Source: Corbicula japonica (taxonomy: Eukaryota; Mollusca; Bivalvia; Venerida; Cyrenidae). Taken from it: a stretch of 64,000 bases of DNA. The first letter of the stretch is position 1. Each line of letters opens with the position of its first letter. The notes beneath the pieces are model-generated. The model saw only the letters and a list, made by a program, of their open reading frames with translations. It made no database searches and was not told the DNA's origin. Shown here in pieces: positions 11,444-23,600 of the stretch. A program made the translations under genes and the position numbers. The stretch spans positions 186,001-250,000 of the forward strand of contig JAZAYU010000005.1 in the NCBI GenBank assembly GCA_038501625.1. Reading direction: 5' to 3'.

Positions 11444-12059
11444 CTAATGCCACCTTGTCATGTTCTTCACTTAAAACAACACCACTTCACTTTCCTCGAA
11501 AAAATTGTTTTTCTTTCAGCAGCGGAAGAGCTTCGCTACCGAAGGAAAAAGTAAGAAACCTTTTGATTGGATACCCGAAGGAACTGGACAACAAGTCATC
11601 CAATCGAAACTCTGCTACTTTCACTGCTGTTTTGTTTTCATTAGTTGCAGCTCTTCTCAGTGATAGTTTCTCTATTTCGGTCGCTTTTCAACATTCCTGG
11701 GCTGATATCTGTTTGAAATTAACTTCTTAACTCCACAGAAAACAGCGGTTGTACAGCAGTGAAAGTAGCAATGTAATTTGAGATTGTTGTTATTTAAATC
11801 CGTGCAAGAAAGAACATGTCAACCGCATTTTTTATGGTCAAGGGATGCAACTCAAAAATACTTTTGCCGAGCTGTAAGCCGAGTTAGTTCCCTTGCTTAT
11901 GCTGGTGCTTTCATTTGGTACCTACTCTTTTGACAGCTTCTTGCGTGCTTTTGCATGCAACATTGTCGGGTTGCGGGTGGGTTGATTCACCAAGACATCT
12001 TGTTAATTTATACTTGATTTTACGGGAACCTATCGGGACTAGTTTAAGGTTGGTGCTGG
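11444..12059. other. Upstream region of the coiled-coil gene
   Basis: Less AT-rich than the surrounding introns and directly upstream of the first exon, so it probably holds the promoter. No specific element is clear. The plus-strand open frame at 11425-11730 overlaps the exon on the other strand and has no domain; I do not call it. Confidence 0.35.
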
Positions 12060-12062
12060 TTT

Positions 12063-12092
12063 TAAGGGTTAGGGTTAGAGTTAGGGTTAAAC
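12063..12092 (+). repeat. Short interstitial telomere-like repeat
   Basis: GGGTTAGGGTTAGAGTTAGGG with flanking GGTTA, about four degenerate TTAGGG units, the animal telomere motif. It is far too short to be a telomere. A two-unit version (GGGTTAGGGTTAA) recurs at about 16390. Confidence 0.7.
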
Positions 12093-12199
12093 CCCCAGTG
12101 GCAAAATGCCGCTATAACACTAACTGCTCCGAGGGTTCTCATTTGTTTGTGTGGGATATCTTTTAAAAAAACTTATCTTTTCATAAACACACGCACTCC

Positions 12200-14151
12200 T
12201 TTCATCTATACTGTTTAGATTTGTTTTAAAAATAAACGTGACTCTTTCTTTATTCTTTTATATCTTTGTGCACAAAAAAAACTCAATCGCATTTTGATGA
12301 GAAACCAGGGTCTATTTAATCAATGGGTAACAATTAATAGACCCTGGAGAAACCGATCAGATGAACATGTTTACATCTTTGGATCTGGGGAAATTAAATA
12401 AAAATCATTTTCCGGTATAATTAAAAAAAATAACAACAGAAATATCAATTTTGATGAGTTTGATCGGGCTTAACAAGAAATATAAATTGATAAATTTATC
12501 AATTTTCTTTTTTTCGATTTTATCATCTGCCATCAGAAAATCGAATATCAACAAACTTTTTAGTTGACAACAGAAAAAAAGATATTATGTTTTATATAAA
12601 TGTAAACTGGAGAACACGGAATGTTCCTTGGGTTACCCTGGATATTAAATGAATATCGGAACGACAGATCATCTTGCCTTCACTGTTTCCATTTCATTAG
12701 AGTTTACAGTCTTTGCCAAGTGTCATTATTTCCTTTTTTGGCTCAGCAAGAAAATAAACATCAAAATCCATTTTATGAACGTTATGATTTTGTATTATGA
12801 ATATTAAATTTATAGTGGGCTTAGAGTTCGAACACGGTTCCCTGAAAAATAAGACAATTACAAAAAGATGAAGAAAAAAATTCAGTTTAGTTAGTGTATA
12901 CAATGGTCAATGATGTAATATTTGTGAAAAAAAAAGAAAATCTTGTATTAAGGGATAGTTTTTAAAGTTCGTTGTATTTGTGGCTATGATTAGCAATAAT
13001 ATTTTCTGTAAGAAGTTTGATTTATTATAATACCTCTCCCTCAGTATTGAACGTTTATTTAAACAACACGAATTTATTAAGATAGTTTGATCGGGTTAAA
13101 CTGCTGAAATTGATCAAATTGGCCACCTTAAAGCAATTTATATACAACTTAGATAGTATTATAGCAATGTCCGTGTTGACTCCAAATACATCCTCTGGCT
13201 ACAGATACATACTGATCTACATCCGTTAAATTCACGATTTGTCGTCTTTGTTATCAGAAGATCTTTATTTTACAGCTGTTTGCTAAATGAGATGATAATC
13301 CGCTCGTACTATGTAGAAACAGTTTTAGTATTATCCACTCCGTGTTTTCATTTGTGTGGAAAAAGTGCCAGAAAGTTTGGGGAAAATATAAAGTGACAGA
13401 AAGGTTGGAAATAATATATACTTTGCAAATAACGACGAATATTTTGTGTAAAAACTGCTGTAGGTCATATGATTTAATTCTGAAGTGTTATTATGTTTTG
13501 TTTGCATTCTGTTTTATAGAAACTTTAGTAGAGTTATGGTTAACTCATTTGAGTTAAATTAGTATTAAATTAACTACGAGAAACTATGCTTTTAGATGTC
13601 TGTTTGGGGATGTTGCTGCTTTAATTAATCGACCCAGTCAGCTGCACGTTTTCCTTTTGTTGTCGAAACCTGCGTGTGAATGTTTACGGGGTATCTTATT
13701 GGAAACTATCGACAATAGACAATATTCAGTAGATTTCAAATCTAAATTCACATATGGAGGTAGCGTGATTTTTCAATCAATAGATCAATAAATAATTTCG
13801 TATAATCTTCTTTTTAACAGTGACTATTCAATCAATAAATGATCCAGGTTTAAGAACGGCAAAATATAAACATAATACAAGAAAGTATCAAGTCACCGAA
13901 GGGCTCCTATTAGATATGTTAAACGGCAAACGGACATGAATAGAATAGAAAAACTAGCAGAATTAGTATTTGAACAACATAATGTAAAAAAATGAAATGT
14001 ACAATTGGATTCATTTACACAGCAAATACATTGTCTACGCATTCAAATAGTAACTACCGAACGAAATCAACTTAGTACAGCTCCGCATCTTCAAAAGGTA
14101 AGGAAATATTTTTTCAATGCTTCTATAAAAGGTGTTGGTGTTTGTTAATCC
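12200..14151. other. AT-rich intergenic sequence
   Basis: No gene, RNA or intact mobile element recognised. Open frames at 12697-12903 (-) and 13342-13557 (+) lack domain signal, splice context and composition unlike their surroundings. Confidence 0.4.
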
Positions 14152-14290
14152 TTTAATAACCTTTCGCGTTCGATTCATTAAGTTATTTCTAATCAAAAAG
14201 CGACAAGTGTAGATCCAGATCAGAAGGCACTTATGTGACCTGGATCTACACTGGTCGCAAACGCGATAAAGCCCATATAATATGAAGTTA
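14152..14290. mobile_element. R1 MITE, truncated
   Basis: Keeps the central ATTCATTAAGTTATTTCTAA spacer and one GTAGATCCAGATCAGAAGGC block with its inverted partner GACCTGGATCTACAC; the other half is missing. Confidence 0.6.
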
Positions 14291-15462
14291 TAGGCATGTC
14301 TGCATGCGTATGTTCCGACAATGAACGTTCACACTTTTCAATGTTTATAAACAAACCAGTATAATTTAGCCATGTATTTTTCTTGGCGAAGAATTTAAAG
14401 ACTGGTTCTTAATGTTGGTTTTTCATTGCTTTCACTCCGCCCATTGTTTTATTATTATTTATCTATGTTTTATTATTTCCAAACTTTATAAAATTTGTTT
14501 TATGTTCACTCGAACAATGCACGCAAAGTCAAGAGAGAAAATGAAGTTTTTAAAGATATATTTAATAAGAAAGTAACGGATCATTTAACTACAGAATTTA
14601 TAATTTCATAACCCCATGTGAAGGAAGTGCGTATTTTTGCCACACAAACAGTTTGCAGCTGATATTTAGGTGCAGATTTTAGCTGCAGAACAAGTTTCCA
14701 TAAAACGATAGCATAATTATAATACAGGCATTGTACCTAATCATTAAAATATTTAATGGCAAAGCCGATATTATAATCACCACCCGTTTATTTATATTTA
14801 AACCGCAATACATTAATTTCCCTTCAGATTTATGTTAATTTTGAAATCAAATCACACATTATTAACCTATTTCAATATGCCATTCTTTTCTTGCGACAAA
14901 CTTAAAGAAAGACCATTTTGTACCGAATTAGCAATATTTCAAACTCATAACATTTTGTACTTAATTTTAAGAAAACGGGAAATCCTTTGGTCATGTCATG
15001 CCCGAACAGAATACTCGTATATATAAACCTGTTGAACATTAAATTACTAGACACACTGTACACCCGATTATGTTCGGAGAGCAGATATTCATTTTTTTCT
15101 AACCGGACTGTGTTCATTTTTCAATTTCAATAAAAATCCAAGGTATGTCTTTTTTGTATTGCTTGGGTATTGTTCATTTCAACAGTGTGCTTTGCCTACT
15201 TTATTGAACGTCAACCAGATAAATAGTATCGTTTTCTTTGATTGTACATAGAATCGTTTGGTTATACATGTATTAGGTTCCGACACTTCATCAATAATTA
15301 GCAAAAACGTGTTACAGGGTCGATATCACACAGAATACGGAATTGTAGTTCAAATGGAAACATTTTGATGGATTAATAAAGTAACTGGTGAGCTTTTAAT
15401 GCTTATTTATATCTTCAAACAATTATACGACAAATATAAAGCAAAACGCACACAGCATGCAG
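14291..15462. other. AT-rich intergenic sequence
   Basis: No supported feature. The overlapping open frames near 14832-15117 on both strands show no family resemblance. Confidence 0.4.
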
Positions 15463-15571
15463 GGTCCAAGATCATAAAACTAGGAATGGGGACCAGTCTG
15501 AATCTCAAACATCTGATTGGTTGAAATAGGGACTTGTCTCCAGTTTTAGTTTTATGACCTTGTGCCCAGGA
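15463..15571. mobile_element. R2 foldback MITE, internally deleted
   Basis: Left arm GTCCAAGATCATAAAACTAG, centre CATCTGATTGGTTGAAAT, right end AGTTTTATGACCTTGTGCCC. Most of the right arm is missing. Confidence 0.65.
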
Positions 15572-16674
15572 AATATCTCGGAAACGTTACTGACTTAATA
15601 GCATCGCGGTCGATCACACGGGATGGGTGTACTGATCCCGAACACTAGGAGAAGAGGTATAAATTCGTAAATTTGACAAAGAAAATATAAGGCCTTATCC
15701 CACGTAAGACCTGGGCGTCGATCGGCAGATTTTAAGAGCCGACTTGCGTGAATATTGCCGATCAAAGTAAAGAGGACAATCTATACCATTACGGGCGTTT
15801 AAAGTAATGGTCCAGTTAATTACAGAATATTTCAATATCCAGTCCGATTATTGTTTTTTTCTATAATATTACATTGTATGAATGTCTTTTCTTAACTTAA
15901 CTTCGATCTTTCTAACCTTCAGCCAGAACCGATTTTCTCTTTCAAAAGCTCTTTCACAATCCCATAATTTGACACGAAAGTCACCGAAATTAGTTCTGTT
16001 TTTAGATCCTATAGAATTTTCCCATTAAATGGCATATGAATCATAAACGCATGTCTAAAATTTAATGTATTAATCTATAATGAGATTATTTGAATATAAA
16101 TATAATATAATTATGCTCTGAATACTAATCAGGACGTAAAATGAACACCCCGCTGTGACTTGGACTGGAGACAACTTCAGCTGTTTCATTTCGTAACTTC
16201 TTCCTGATTTCATGCATGGAAAAATGTAAAGAAAGTGACTTAGTTCAGCCAGAAGGAACACAAATTTCGCTCTCGCATACAAATTACAGTCTAATAAACC
16301 TATTTTCTTGTGGTTTTCTTTTGCAAATTTCAGGAAATAAAACCTGTTTCTTCAATTCTAGTGAGATAAACATACGGTAATTCGCTCATGGGTTAGGGTT
16401 AACTTTCTACTAAATTTCTTTCAGGGGGATAAAAGACAACGACACCTCAGTCTGCCAAAAGACACCCATTCATTTACGCTGGGCTCTTTCATAACCCAAG
16501 AAAATAAACACTTGTTGCCGAATTAAAACTTACTGGGTTAAAAAATTAAGCTAAAGGACTAATTTAACTAGCCGGGATTCACTGGTTCGGATTTATCGAA
16601 AGGACAGTGAGGCGGGGTACCCCCTCCCCGTAAACCGGTTTGGAACAACACAAGCACGATTAAATTGAGGCAGT

Positions 16675-18072
16675 ATGGGCATAGAACAGTCGCACGAGAC
16701 ATACCCATCGTCAACGAAGGATCACATCGACGGTTGCAGGTAATGAAACTGATGAATTAACGTCAGACATTCAGAGTTTTGCGAGCAGAACAGGCTTATC
16801 GTTAATTTTGATTTTCTTTCCTAATTATCCCCTAAATACTTTTCAAGGTTTTGTCATTTACACCAAAATACATGTCTAATCGCTGGGCGTGAATCTTGAC
16901 TTGGTAATTCGATACGTTTGCAGCGATTGACCGATTGCAAGAATAATTGTATAAGATATGACTTGAGATAAAGTAAGCTGATGTTAAGATGTCGAAAGCC
17001 TTCAGCTCTTCAGTATTGTGCGAGATGAATGATACGCGTATGTGTTCGTACTTTTCTTAGTCGTTATCGGTACTGTTCCTAAGATCATAAAACTTAAACT
17101 AAAGACCAGTATTAAACCTCAAGCATCTGATTGGCTGAAATGGCGACTGTTCGCCATTTCAGCCAATCAGATGCTTGAGATTTAAGACTGGTCTCCAATC
17201 CCAGGTTCTTGATCTTGGGCCCTGTTAGCAGTACGACGGGAACCAGATTAACTTTCCTTTCACACTATTACAGGTACTGGGCTGATTTTGACAACGAGTA
17301 TTTCGCCAAGGGAACTTACAGATACGCATTCCGGGGTACCGTGCACGGCGACGGTCCACGTGACGGCAGTCTATGTGTTACCAAGGTATTCAAAAAGAAA
17401 TATGCCAAGTATTTCGATAAATGGCGCCCAGATCTTGCAGCTAGCATAAAGACAAGACATTTTGCAGAGGTATTCAATCAAAACATCCTTCCATCTCTGA
17501 AGAACTATGTTTCTACACAGGAAATAGAAGTTGTGGTACCACTGATAGCAAAAATGGATTCTGTCTCGCATTTCAAAGTATTAGGAATATTTCCTATGAA
17601 TGAAGACACGACGTACGTTCAGCCGTTCGAGTATGTGGCAATCGAGCCTTTCTTATATGGCCAGTTTGAAAAGTTTAACTCTAATGGGGGTTACGAGGAC
17701 AGCACAGCGGCCGTCATGAACGCTTTCAGCCATTGGACGTGGCACGTGAGCGGACATAAATTTCTCGTCTGTGATCTACAGGGTGTTCAAAATGGCCGTA
17801 AATATGAACTTACTGACCCCTGCATTCATTCAGCAGACGGCAGGTTCGGGATGACGGATTTAGGTGTTGTTGGCATGGAACGAGTACTATCTAACCATGT
17901 ATGTAACCCTATATGCCATGCACTGGGACTAGAAAATCCCCTCAGCGGAATCCAAACGCGCCGACCGACCCGGGCCACACAGTACATCTTTCAGCTGTCC
18001 GAGAACGAAATGTTTCGGGCTAACGAGGCACGAACACACTATTTCACTATCGTTGATCCGATTGTGCAGTGA
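16675..18072 (+). CDS. Stand-alone alpha-kinase domain protein (atypical protein kinase), 287 aa, two exons
   Basis: Exon 1 is 16675-16739 (MGIEQSHETYPSS...), donor TGCAG|GTAATG; exon 2 is 17274-18072, acceptor CTATTACAG|GTACTGG. The split codon AG|G keeps the frame and gives 287 residues. An upstream in-frame ATG at 17209 lies inside a foldback element in the intron and is not the start. The protein is almost entirely one alpha-kinase domain (the eEF2K/MHCK/TRPM7 fold). Visible signatures: K59 in CVTKVF, E146 in the hinge IEPFLYGQFEKFNSNGG, H175 in FSHW, D189 in CDLQG, D203 in LTDP, a Gly-rich DLGVVGM, and the zinc ligands H230, C232 and C236 in HVCNPIC. All catalytic positions known from the family are present, so it is probably active as a Ser/Thr kinase. 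The N-terminus MGIEQS fits the myristoylation consensus. An AATAAA lies at 18352-18357. Substrate unknown. Confidence 0.92.
17081..17222. mobile_element. R2 foldback MITE in the alpha-kinase intron
   Basis: Near-complete hairpin: AAGATCATAAAACTTAAACT left end, centre GAAATGGCGACTGTTCGCCA with flanking arms, and TTCTTGATCTTGGGC right end. It supplies the spurious ATG upstream of exon 2. Confidence 0.85.
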
Positions 18073-18109
18073 CAGAAGTGTGGGCACATTGAACTGGGAA
18101 ACTCAAATA

Positions 18110-18295
18110 CAATGAAACCCCTACATTAAAACCACCTCTGAAACTGTATAGAAATGGTCTTGATAATGGGGGTCTTAATTCAGGGGTAGAAACTAGTGAA
18201 AAAACTATTCGTAGGAATACTGAAATAGTTACTTATTATTGAGGTGGTCCCAATATGGAGGTGATTTTTATGAAGGGTTGTACTGTATCTGACAT
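18110..18295. repeat. Dispersed repeat, shared with 37290-37470
   Basis: Contains AACCCCTACATTAAAACCAC, TGGTCTTGATAATGGGGGTC and GAAGGGTTGTACTGT, which correspond in order to AACCCCACTATTAAGACCAC, TGGTCTTATTAACGAGG and GAAGGGTTAATACAGT at 37290-37470. The two ends (ACAGT / ACTGT with AACCCC / GGGTT) form a weak inverted repeat, suggesting a small DNA element. Confidence 0.6.
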
Positions 18296-18568
18296 TGGAA
18301 CCGAAATCTTAGGTTGTGAAATGAATACGTACATAGCGACTAAACGAGCTCAATAAAGTATTAGAACAAGACATGGTAGGCCCCTATTGTTATGATTCTT
18401 CAGTGTAAGGCTTTTTTGGCTCAATTTAATTATATACTCGGCAAAAATAAAAAAATATCGACTTTCCGACCGACATGAATTTTGCAAAGAAACATCAAAC
18501 TTCTTTCTTTGAAACATACAGTCACAAGTTAGTTATCTTTCCCTTTATTATTAGGGTTTCAGTAAGAA

Positions 18569-18569
18569 G

Positions 18570-18611
<42 letters not shown>

Positions 18612-18620
18612 AGAAGTCAT

Positions 18621-18710
<90 letters not shown>

Positions 18711-18711
18711 A
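18569..18711. repeat. (CAT)n microsatellite in two blocks
   Basis: About 14 and about 29 CAT units, separated by AAGAAGTCATAAA; the same spacer follows the second block. The poly-His frame on one strand and the poly-Met frame on the other are repeat translations, not genes. Confidence 0.97.
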
Positions 18712-18786
18712 GAAGTCATAAAACATCATCCCATCTGTTAGAAAGGAATTTCTCCAGCTTTTATGAGCAATGTCATCACAAAACAT

Positions 18787-19361
18787 TCATTACATAAAAC
18801 ATTAGTCCTCGATAAACAACGCTTAAAACTCCTACCATTTTCTATTACCTCTATTGAAACCGTAGCGTTTTAAAATCCTTTATTTATTGTTATTCGAATT
18901 ACGACTAAACAAAAATGAAATTAACTAATAAAACACCATTGAAAGCGTTATTCAAAATATATCAAAGAAAATATTAGCATAAAAAGTAAATACCGTTTAT
19001 TGTTGTCCTGTTTCATGGTATACCGTCTGAACATGTACGCTGAACAGGTTTGCAATGCCCGTGTTAACGGAGCACGCAGCGCACGTATTAATCGTGCCGA
19101 GTTACACTGTTGGGCTTCACTTGAGCGGGGCCCAAAACTAATCACACGCCATGTAGATAAGAGGTCAATTATAATATGTACATTTCCATTTTTATAGAAA
19201 TAAAATTTTGAATTTTATAACATTGTGAAAATTGTTTGAGTGCATGAATGATATTTTTTATGTTTATGTAGTGCCTACGGTAAAAATGCAGTTCCATATT
19301 GATGTTACCGTCTCAGTGAGTTACCTTCGTTGAAAATATAGATTATTATTATTCTCTTATC
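18787..19361. other. Intergenic sequence, no feature recognised
   Basis: Overlapping open frames on both strands near 18948-19197 have no domain. The stretch at 19040-19140 is richer in CpG than its surroundings but has no match I can name. Confidence 0.35.
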
Positions 19362-19606
19362 CTAATCCTTTACTACATGAGATATGGCTGTTGTTCCATG
19401 GGCGAACAGTGTAGATCCAGATCAACCAGCACATGTGATGTCTGATCAGGATCTGAATTTTAACGTTTTGATTCATTAAAGTGGTTGTTTCTGGCCAAGA
19501 AGCGAACATTGTAGATCCTGATCAGAAGGAACGGCTGTGTCAGCTGATCTGGATCTACACTGTTTACAAACTTGATAAATCCTGTATGTATATATAGTAA
19601 AAGGAT
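19362..19606. mobile_element. R1 MITE, diverged
   Basis: ATCCTTTACTACATGAGATA left end, GTAGATCCAGATCAACCAGC and GTAGATCCTGATCAGAAGG blocks, ATATATAGTAAAAGGAT right end. Confidence 0.7.
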
Positions 19607-19638
19607 AAACCATGTTTATCAAATAGTTATCAAATAGT

Positions 19639-19810
19639 TATCAAAGACCAGGACCCAAGATCATAAAACTGAGATTGGAGACCAGTCTTAAATCGCAAGC
19701 ATCTGGTTGGCTGAAATGACGACGGGTTGCCATTTAAGCAAATCGGATGCTTGAGATTCGAGACTGGTCTCCAATCTCAGTTTTATGATCTTGGGCCCTG
19801 GTCTTTGATA
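19639..19810. mobile_element. R2 foldback MITE with intact termini
   Basis: A near-perfect hairpin. Its ends TATCAAAGACCAGG and CCTGGTCTTTGATA are exact reverse complements (14 bp), followed by the R2 arms AAGATCATAAAACTGAGATT and AATCTCAGTTTTATGATCTT. The centre is ACGACGGGTTGCC, somewhat mutated. Confidence 0.85.
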
Positions 19811-19959
19811 AGTATTAGATTACTATTTGATAAAGTTTTATGTTTTTATGGCCCAGGATCCAATATCACAAAAATATCGAGTTGGATTTTACACTCGACT
19901 CAAAGGGATAATTTCAAAATTGTGAAGATACAGAGCTTTTTTGGTTGATTTGGCTGTTA

Positions 19960-20135
19960 CCACAATAATTTTGATCCATATCAGGTGTGCACTGTTCACT
20001 TTTTGAATCATTCTGTTGTTTTTGACCAAGAAGCGAACATTGTAGATCCTGATCTGACGGCACTGATGTAACTGCGATATGGATCTACACAGGTCGCACT
20101 TGCGATAAAACCCATTAATAATGGAGCAAATTGTT
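19960..20135. mobile_element. R1 MITE, partial
   Basis: Shows the R1 spacer (TTTTGAATCATTCTG) and one TGTAGATCCTGATCTGACGG block with its partner ATATGGATCTACACAGG; the left block is largely lost. Confidence 0.6.
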
Positions 20136-20656
20136 AAAACTTCTGGCCAATACGACTACAGAGTAACAATAAGTTAGAACACCCCGGTACAATACAGTTG
20201 AATTTGACACAACCAAATATACGACAAACATATAAACAAGTGCGTGGGACTTTTTGTATCGTGAAAAAAAACGATGGTTATATTAATGGAAGTGTGTTCT
20301 GAAAGGCAGGTTCGGTAATGACGTGACTGCACTCCCAGTGCAAGTAAATAAATGAATTGACGAAATATCTGCCAAAACTAAACACACACAGGTCGTTTCT
20401 TTGTAGAACCTATTGTATTATTTTGAATATGAACCCGCAACATATTATTATATTTAAAGATAAAAAAGTAGGCTATATTGACGTACAACAAATAATGTTT
20501 ATTCAAGAAAACGGGTAATTGTATAAAATTTACGTAAATGGAGGCAAACATAGCACTTGGGGCAAAAATAAGATCAAAATTTCTAAAACTAAATTCAATG
20601 ATAAATAAACTAATAAATGTTTGAAATAAATGATATTCTTTAAAACAAAGAATATT

Positions 20657-23600
20657 TTATTTGATTTGACATTTCGAGACAAGATCGTTAAATGGCGGAA
20701 TTCCGGTCCCATTTTTCGAGAAGAAATCTTTCTTCACATGCCCCTTGCGCACGTGCGGTCGTTCGAACTTCTCCACGGGCTGGGCCAGCCGGTGACCATA
20801 GATGCTCGATGTCAGCAGCGGAACGGTGCGTCGTTTTTCCTAAAAAAGCAACAATCGAGTCAAGATTAACAATGTTAAAACTTCTTAATTTCAATTTAAC
20901 TTTTTTTTTGTCACCGATCATTAATGGCTTTAAAAACAGACCAGATTGCACTAATAATAATTTTGTAGTAGACTGGAGTTAACCTTTAAAACCATTGAAA
21001 TTCACGGCTGTTATTATACATGTAGCAGCATATTTTGCATTATCCCCTACCCTATCATACGTTATATGCGACCAGTAAACAGCTGCGTTTGTCTTTTTCC
21101 AATATATGATAAAGATTTCAAAACGAAATTTTATATTTATGACTTTGGGACCCAACCTATTTGTTCAAGTAATTTCCAAAGTCCTGATATATAATTATAT
21201 AATCGTCTGGTGATGAAATCAGAAGGTTGTCTGTTTTGGGCTGTAGGTAAAATATCGTCTTAATGACAATAAAGGAACAGTACAAGTTCGCAATAATTAA
21301 ATGTTTATTTAAAATCCCGTTGCCCATGTCAAAACACACAAAATGCATCAGGATGCATTAAACATTAATCGAACTTAAACAAAAAAAACTAGCCGCGTTT
21401 CCGAGAGACGTCACGGGAAAGAGTTTAGTCGGTGATTTTCTTTAGTTGTAAGTTTATTTAGGAAGAATTCACAAATTTATCATTCGTTTTCTCAAAGCCA
21501 ACGGTTATTTTAATACAAATTTTGATTTAAAAAAAAAATGCTAATTTATATCCAAATGCTTTCAAGGCAATGTCTTCTGCTCAATTTTAGGACATCACTT
21601 AACCACGTCAACTCCGCAAAAAGACCGCATTTCCCGTTATGCGATTCATTTGTTATAATCTACGGAATTCCATATACGACAGCGTACTGCTTACTGCCTA
21701 TTGCATACGGCTTACTGCTTACGGCTTACTGCGTTCTGCTTACCGCTTACTGCTTACCGCCTACTGCGTGCTGCTTAAAGTTGAAAAGAAAGTATAAAGC
21801 TGTGAGAATAGAGTGCCTGAGATGGACGGGCACGCTGACCATTTGTTTCAGAAGTACTGGGATATGAATTATAGTATTGTAGAGATTACAGCAACACTCG
21901 AAAGCAAACATGGTTTATTTTTAAGACATGAGCTGATGTTTTTAACCTTGATCACTTTTGCTCAAACAAAATATACACTAATTTTTTAATTTAACAGTCG
22001 TCTCAAACACAGTAAATATACCTACCGAGCTTCGGACAGGACTGCATATAGTGTATGAAGTTCAGTTCAATAGCTACTAGGCTTGTATCACGTTACATTA
22101 AAATAAATGCTGTTAATAATTTAGTCATCGTCAAAGACAGCAAATATACTACTAGTAGTTGGGACACAACTGCAGTATCAAACAATATTCTAGACAATAT
22201 GTGATACCTTGTTATTCAGGTACTTCTTACTGCCTACTGCATACAGCTTACTGCTTACGGCTTACTGCGTTCTGTTTACCGCTTACTGCTTACGGCTTTC
22301 TGCTTACCGCCTACTGCGTGCTGATTAAAGTTGAAAAGTGTAAAGCTGTGAGAATAGAGTGCCGTATGCAGTAGGCAGTAAGCAGTACGCTGTCGTATAT
22401 GGAATTCCGTAATAATCTGTCGTAAAACGCACGTAAACGATAAATTGCCGTTTATTGGTCTTTGCTACTCACTTAATTACTACACCTAATAAACTCTAAG
22501 ATGAATATATAATTATTATCAAAATTCTCAAACGATATAAACATTTTTGATTTTAACAATGGTAACAATGGAAACATGCGTAAACAGGAAAACATTGGGT
22601 CAAACCTCCTCGTGAAACGAGCATCCGATTACTTGTACACTTTTCCTATAATCCCTGTGCATCTTGGCGTCATATTCGGGACGTGTATAGAACGATCTTT
22701 CCCACGTTGATATATAATCCGCCTGAAAATACGTATGTTCACAAACATGCACACAGGTCTAAGACCTTACCACCAGTTGTTCTTAAGTTCTATTGCCGTG
22801 CCAAGGGCTGAATGTTATAAAACTGAGATTTGAAACCAGTCTCAAATCTCAAGCATCTGATTGGCTGAAATGGCGACTGGTCGCCATTTCAGCCAATCAG
22901 ATACTTGAGATTTGAGACTGGTTTCCATGCTCAGTTTTATAACCTTGGGCAAAGAACTCACTAACACCAGCAGTTCTAAAACGTCTAGGCTGTTACCCAG
23001 AGCGGAACATGAGCAGATAAAAATGCCTTATTCCTACTTAGAACTTAGGCCTAGTCATCAGCAATCAAAAACCGAGAAGTTAAAAACTAGACTGTGTCCT
23101 CGGGACACTGATGCCCCCACTGCTGCAACAACATTTGTAACAGAATTTTTTATCAGGTATTAACAATGGTAAAAATGGTCGCAGGAAAAAATCCTTTCTT
23201 TACGATCATCTACACATCCTGCTTGATCATCTGTGCAAGTTTGAAAGAAATCCGCCTAACAGTTTAGGAGGAGTTGAGGCCGCAAGATTTAATTACTGAA
23301 ATTAACAAAGGGCCATATCTCTGGTAAAAAAGACCGCAGTAAAAAATCCTTTCTTTACGATCATGATCATCTACACATCCTGCTATATCATCTGTGCAAG
23401 TTTGAAAGAAATCCGCCTTATAGTTTAGGAGGAGTTGATGCCACTAGATTTGGGGACGTACGGACGGACGAGTGCAACTCTATATGCCTCCCACTTTGTG
23501 GGGGCATAAAAATACAGGTACTAAAACCAAATCCAAGGAAGTATGAGGAAAATGCGGCATCTCAGTTTGTGAGCATGATTTCTTTCTTTTTTTTTAACTA

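Noticed and set aside
11425..11730. Plus-strand 101-codon frame upstream of the coiled-coil gene
   Set aside because: Overlaps the first exon and its upstream region on the other strand; low-complexity Ser-rich peptide without domain.
17209..17273. In-frame ATG giving an N-terminus MILGPVSS for the alpha-kinase
   Set aside because: It lies in the intron, partly in an R2 foldback element, upstream of a good acceptor. The exon at 16675-16739 joins in phase and starts with a sensible ATG.
18475..18786. Poly-His (+) and poly-Met (-) open frames
   Set aside because: Translations of a (CAT)n microsatellite.
20692..20982. Plus-strand open frame of 96 codons starting MAEFRSHF
   Set aside because: It is antisense to the CFAP90-like exon 3, which has homology and splice sites; the plus frame has neither.
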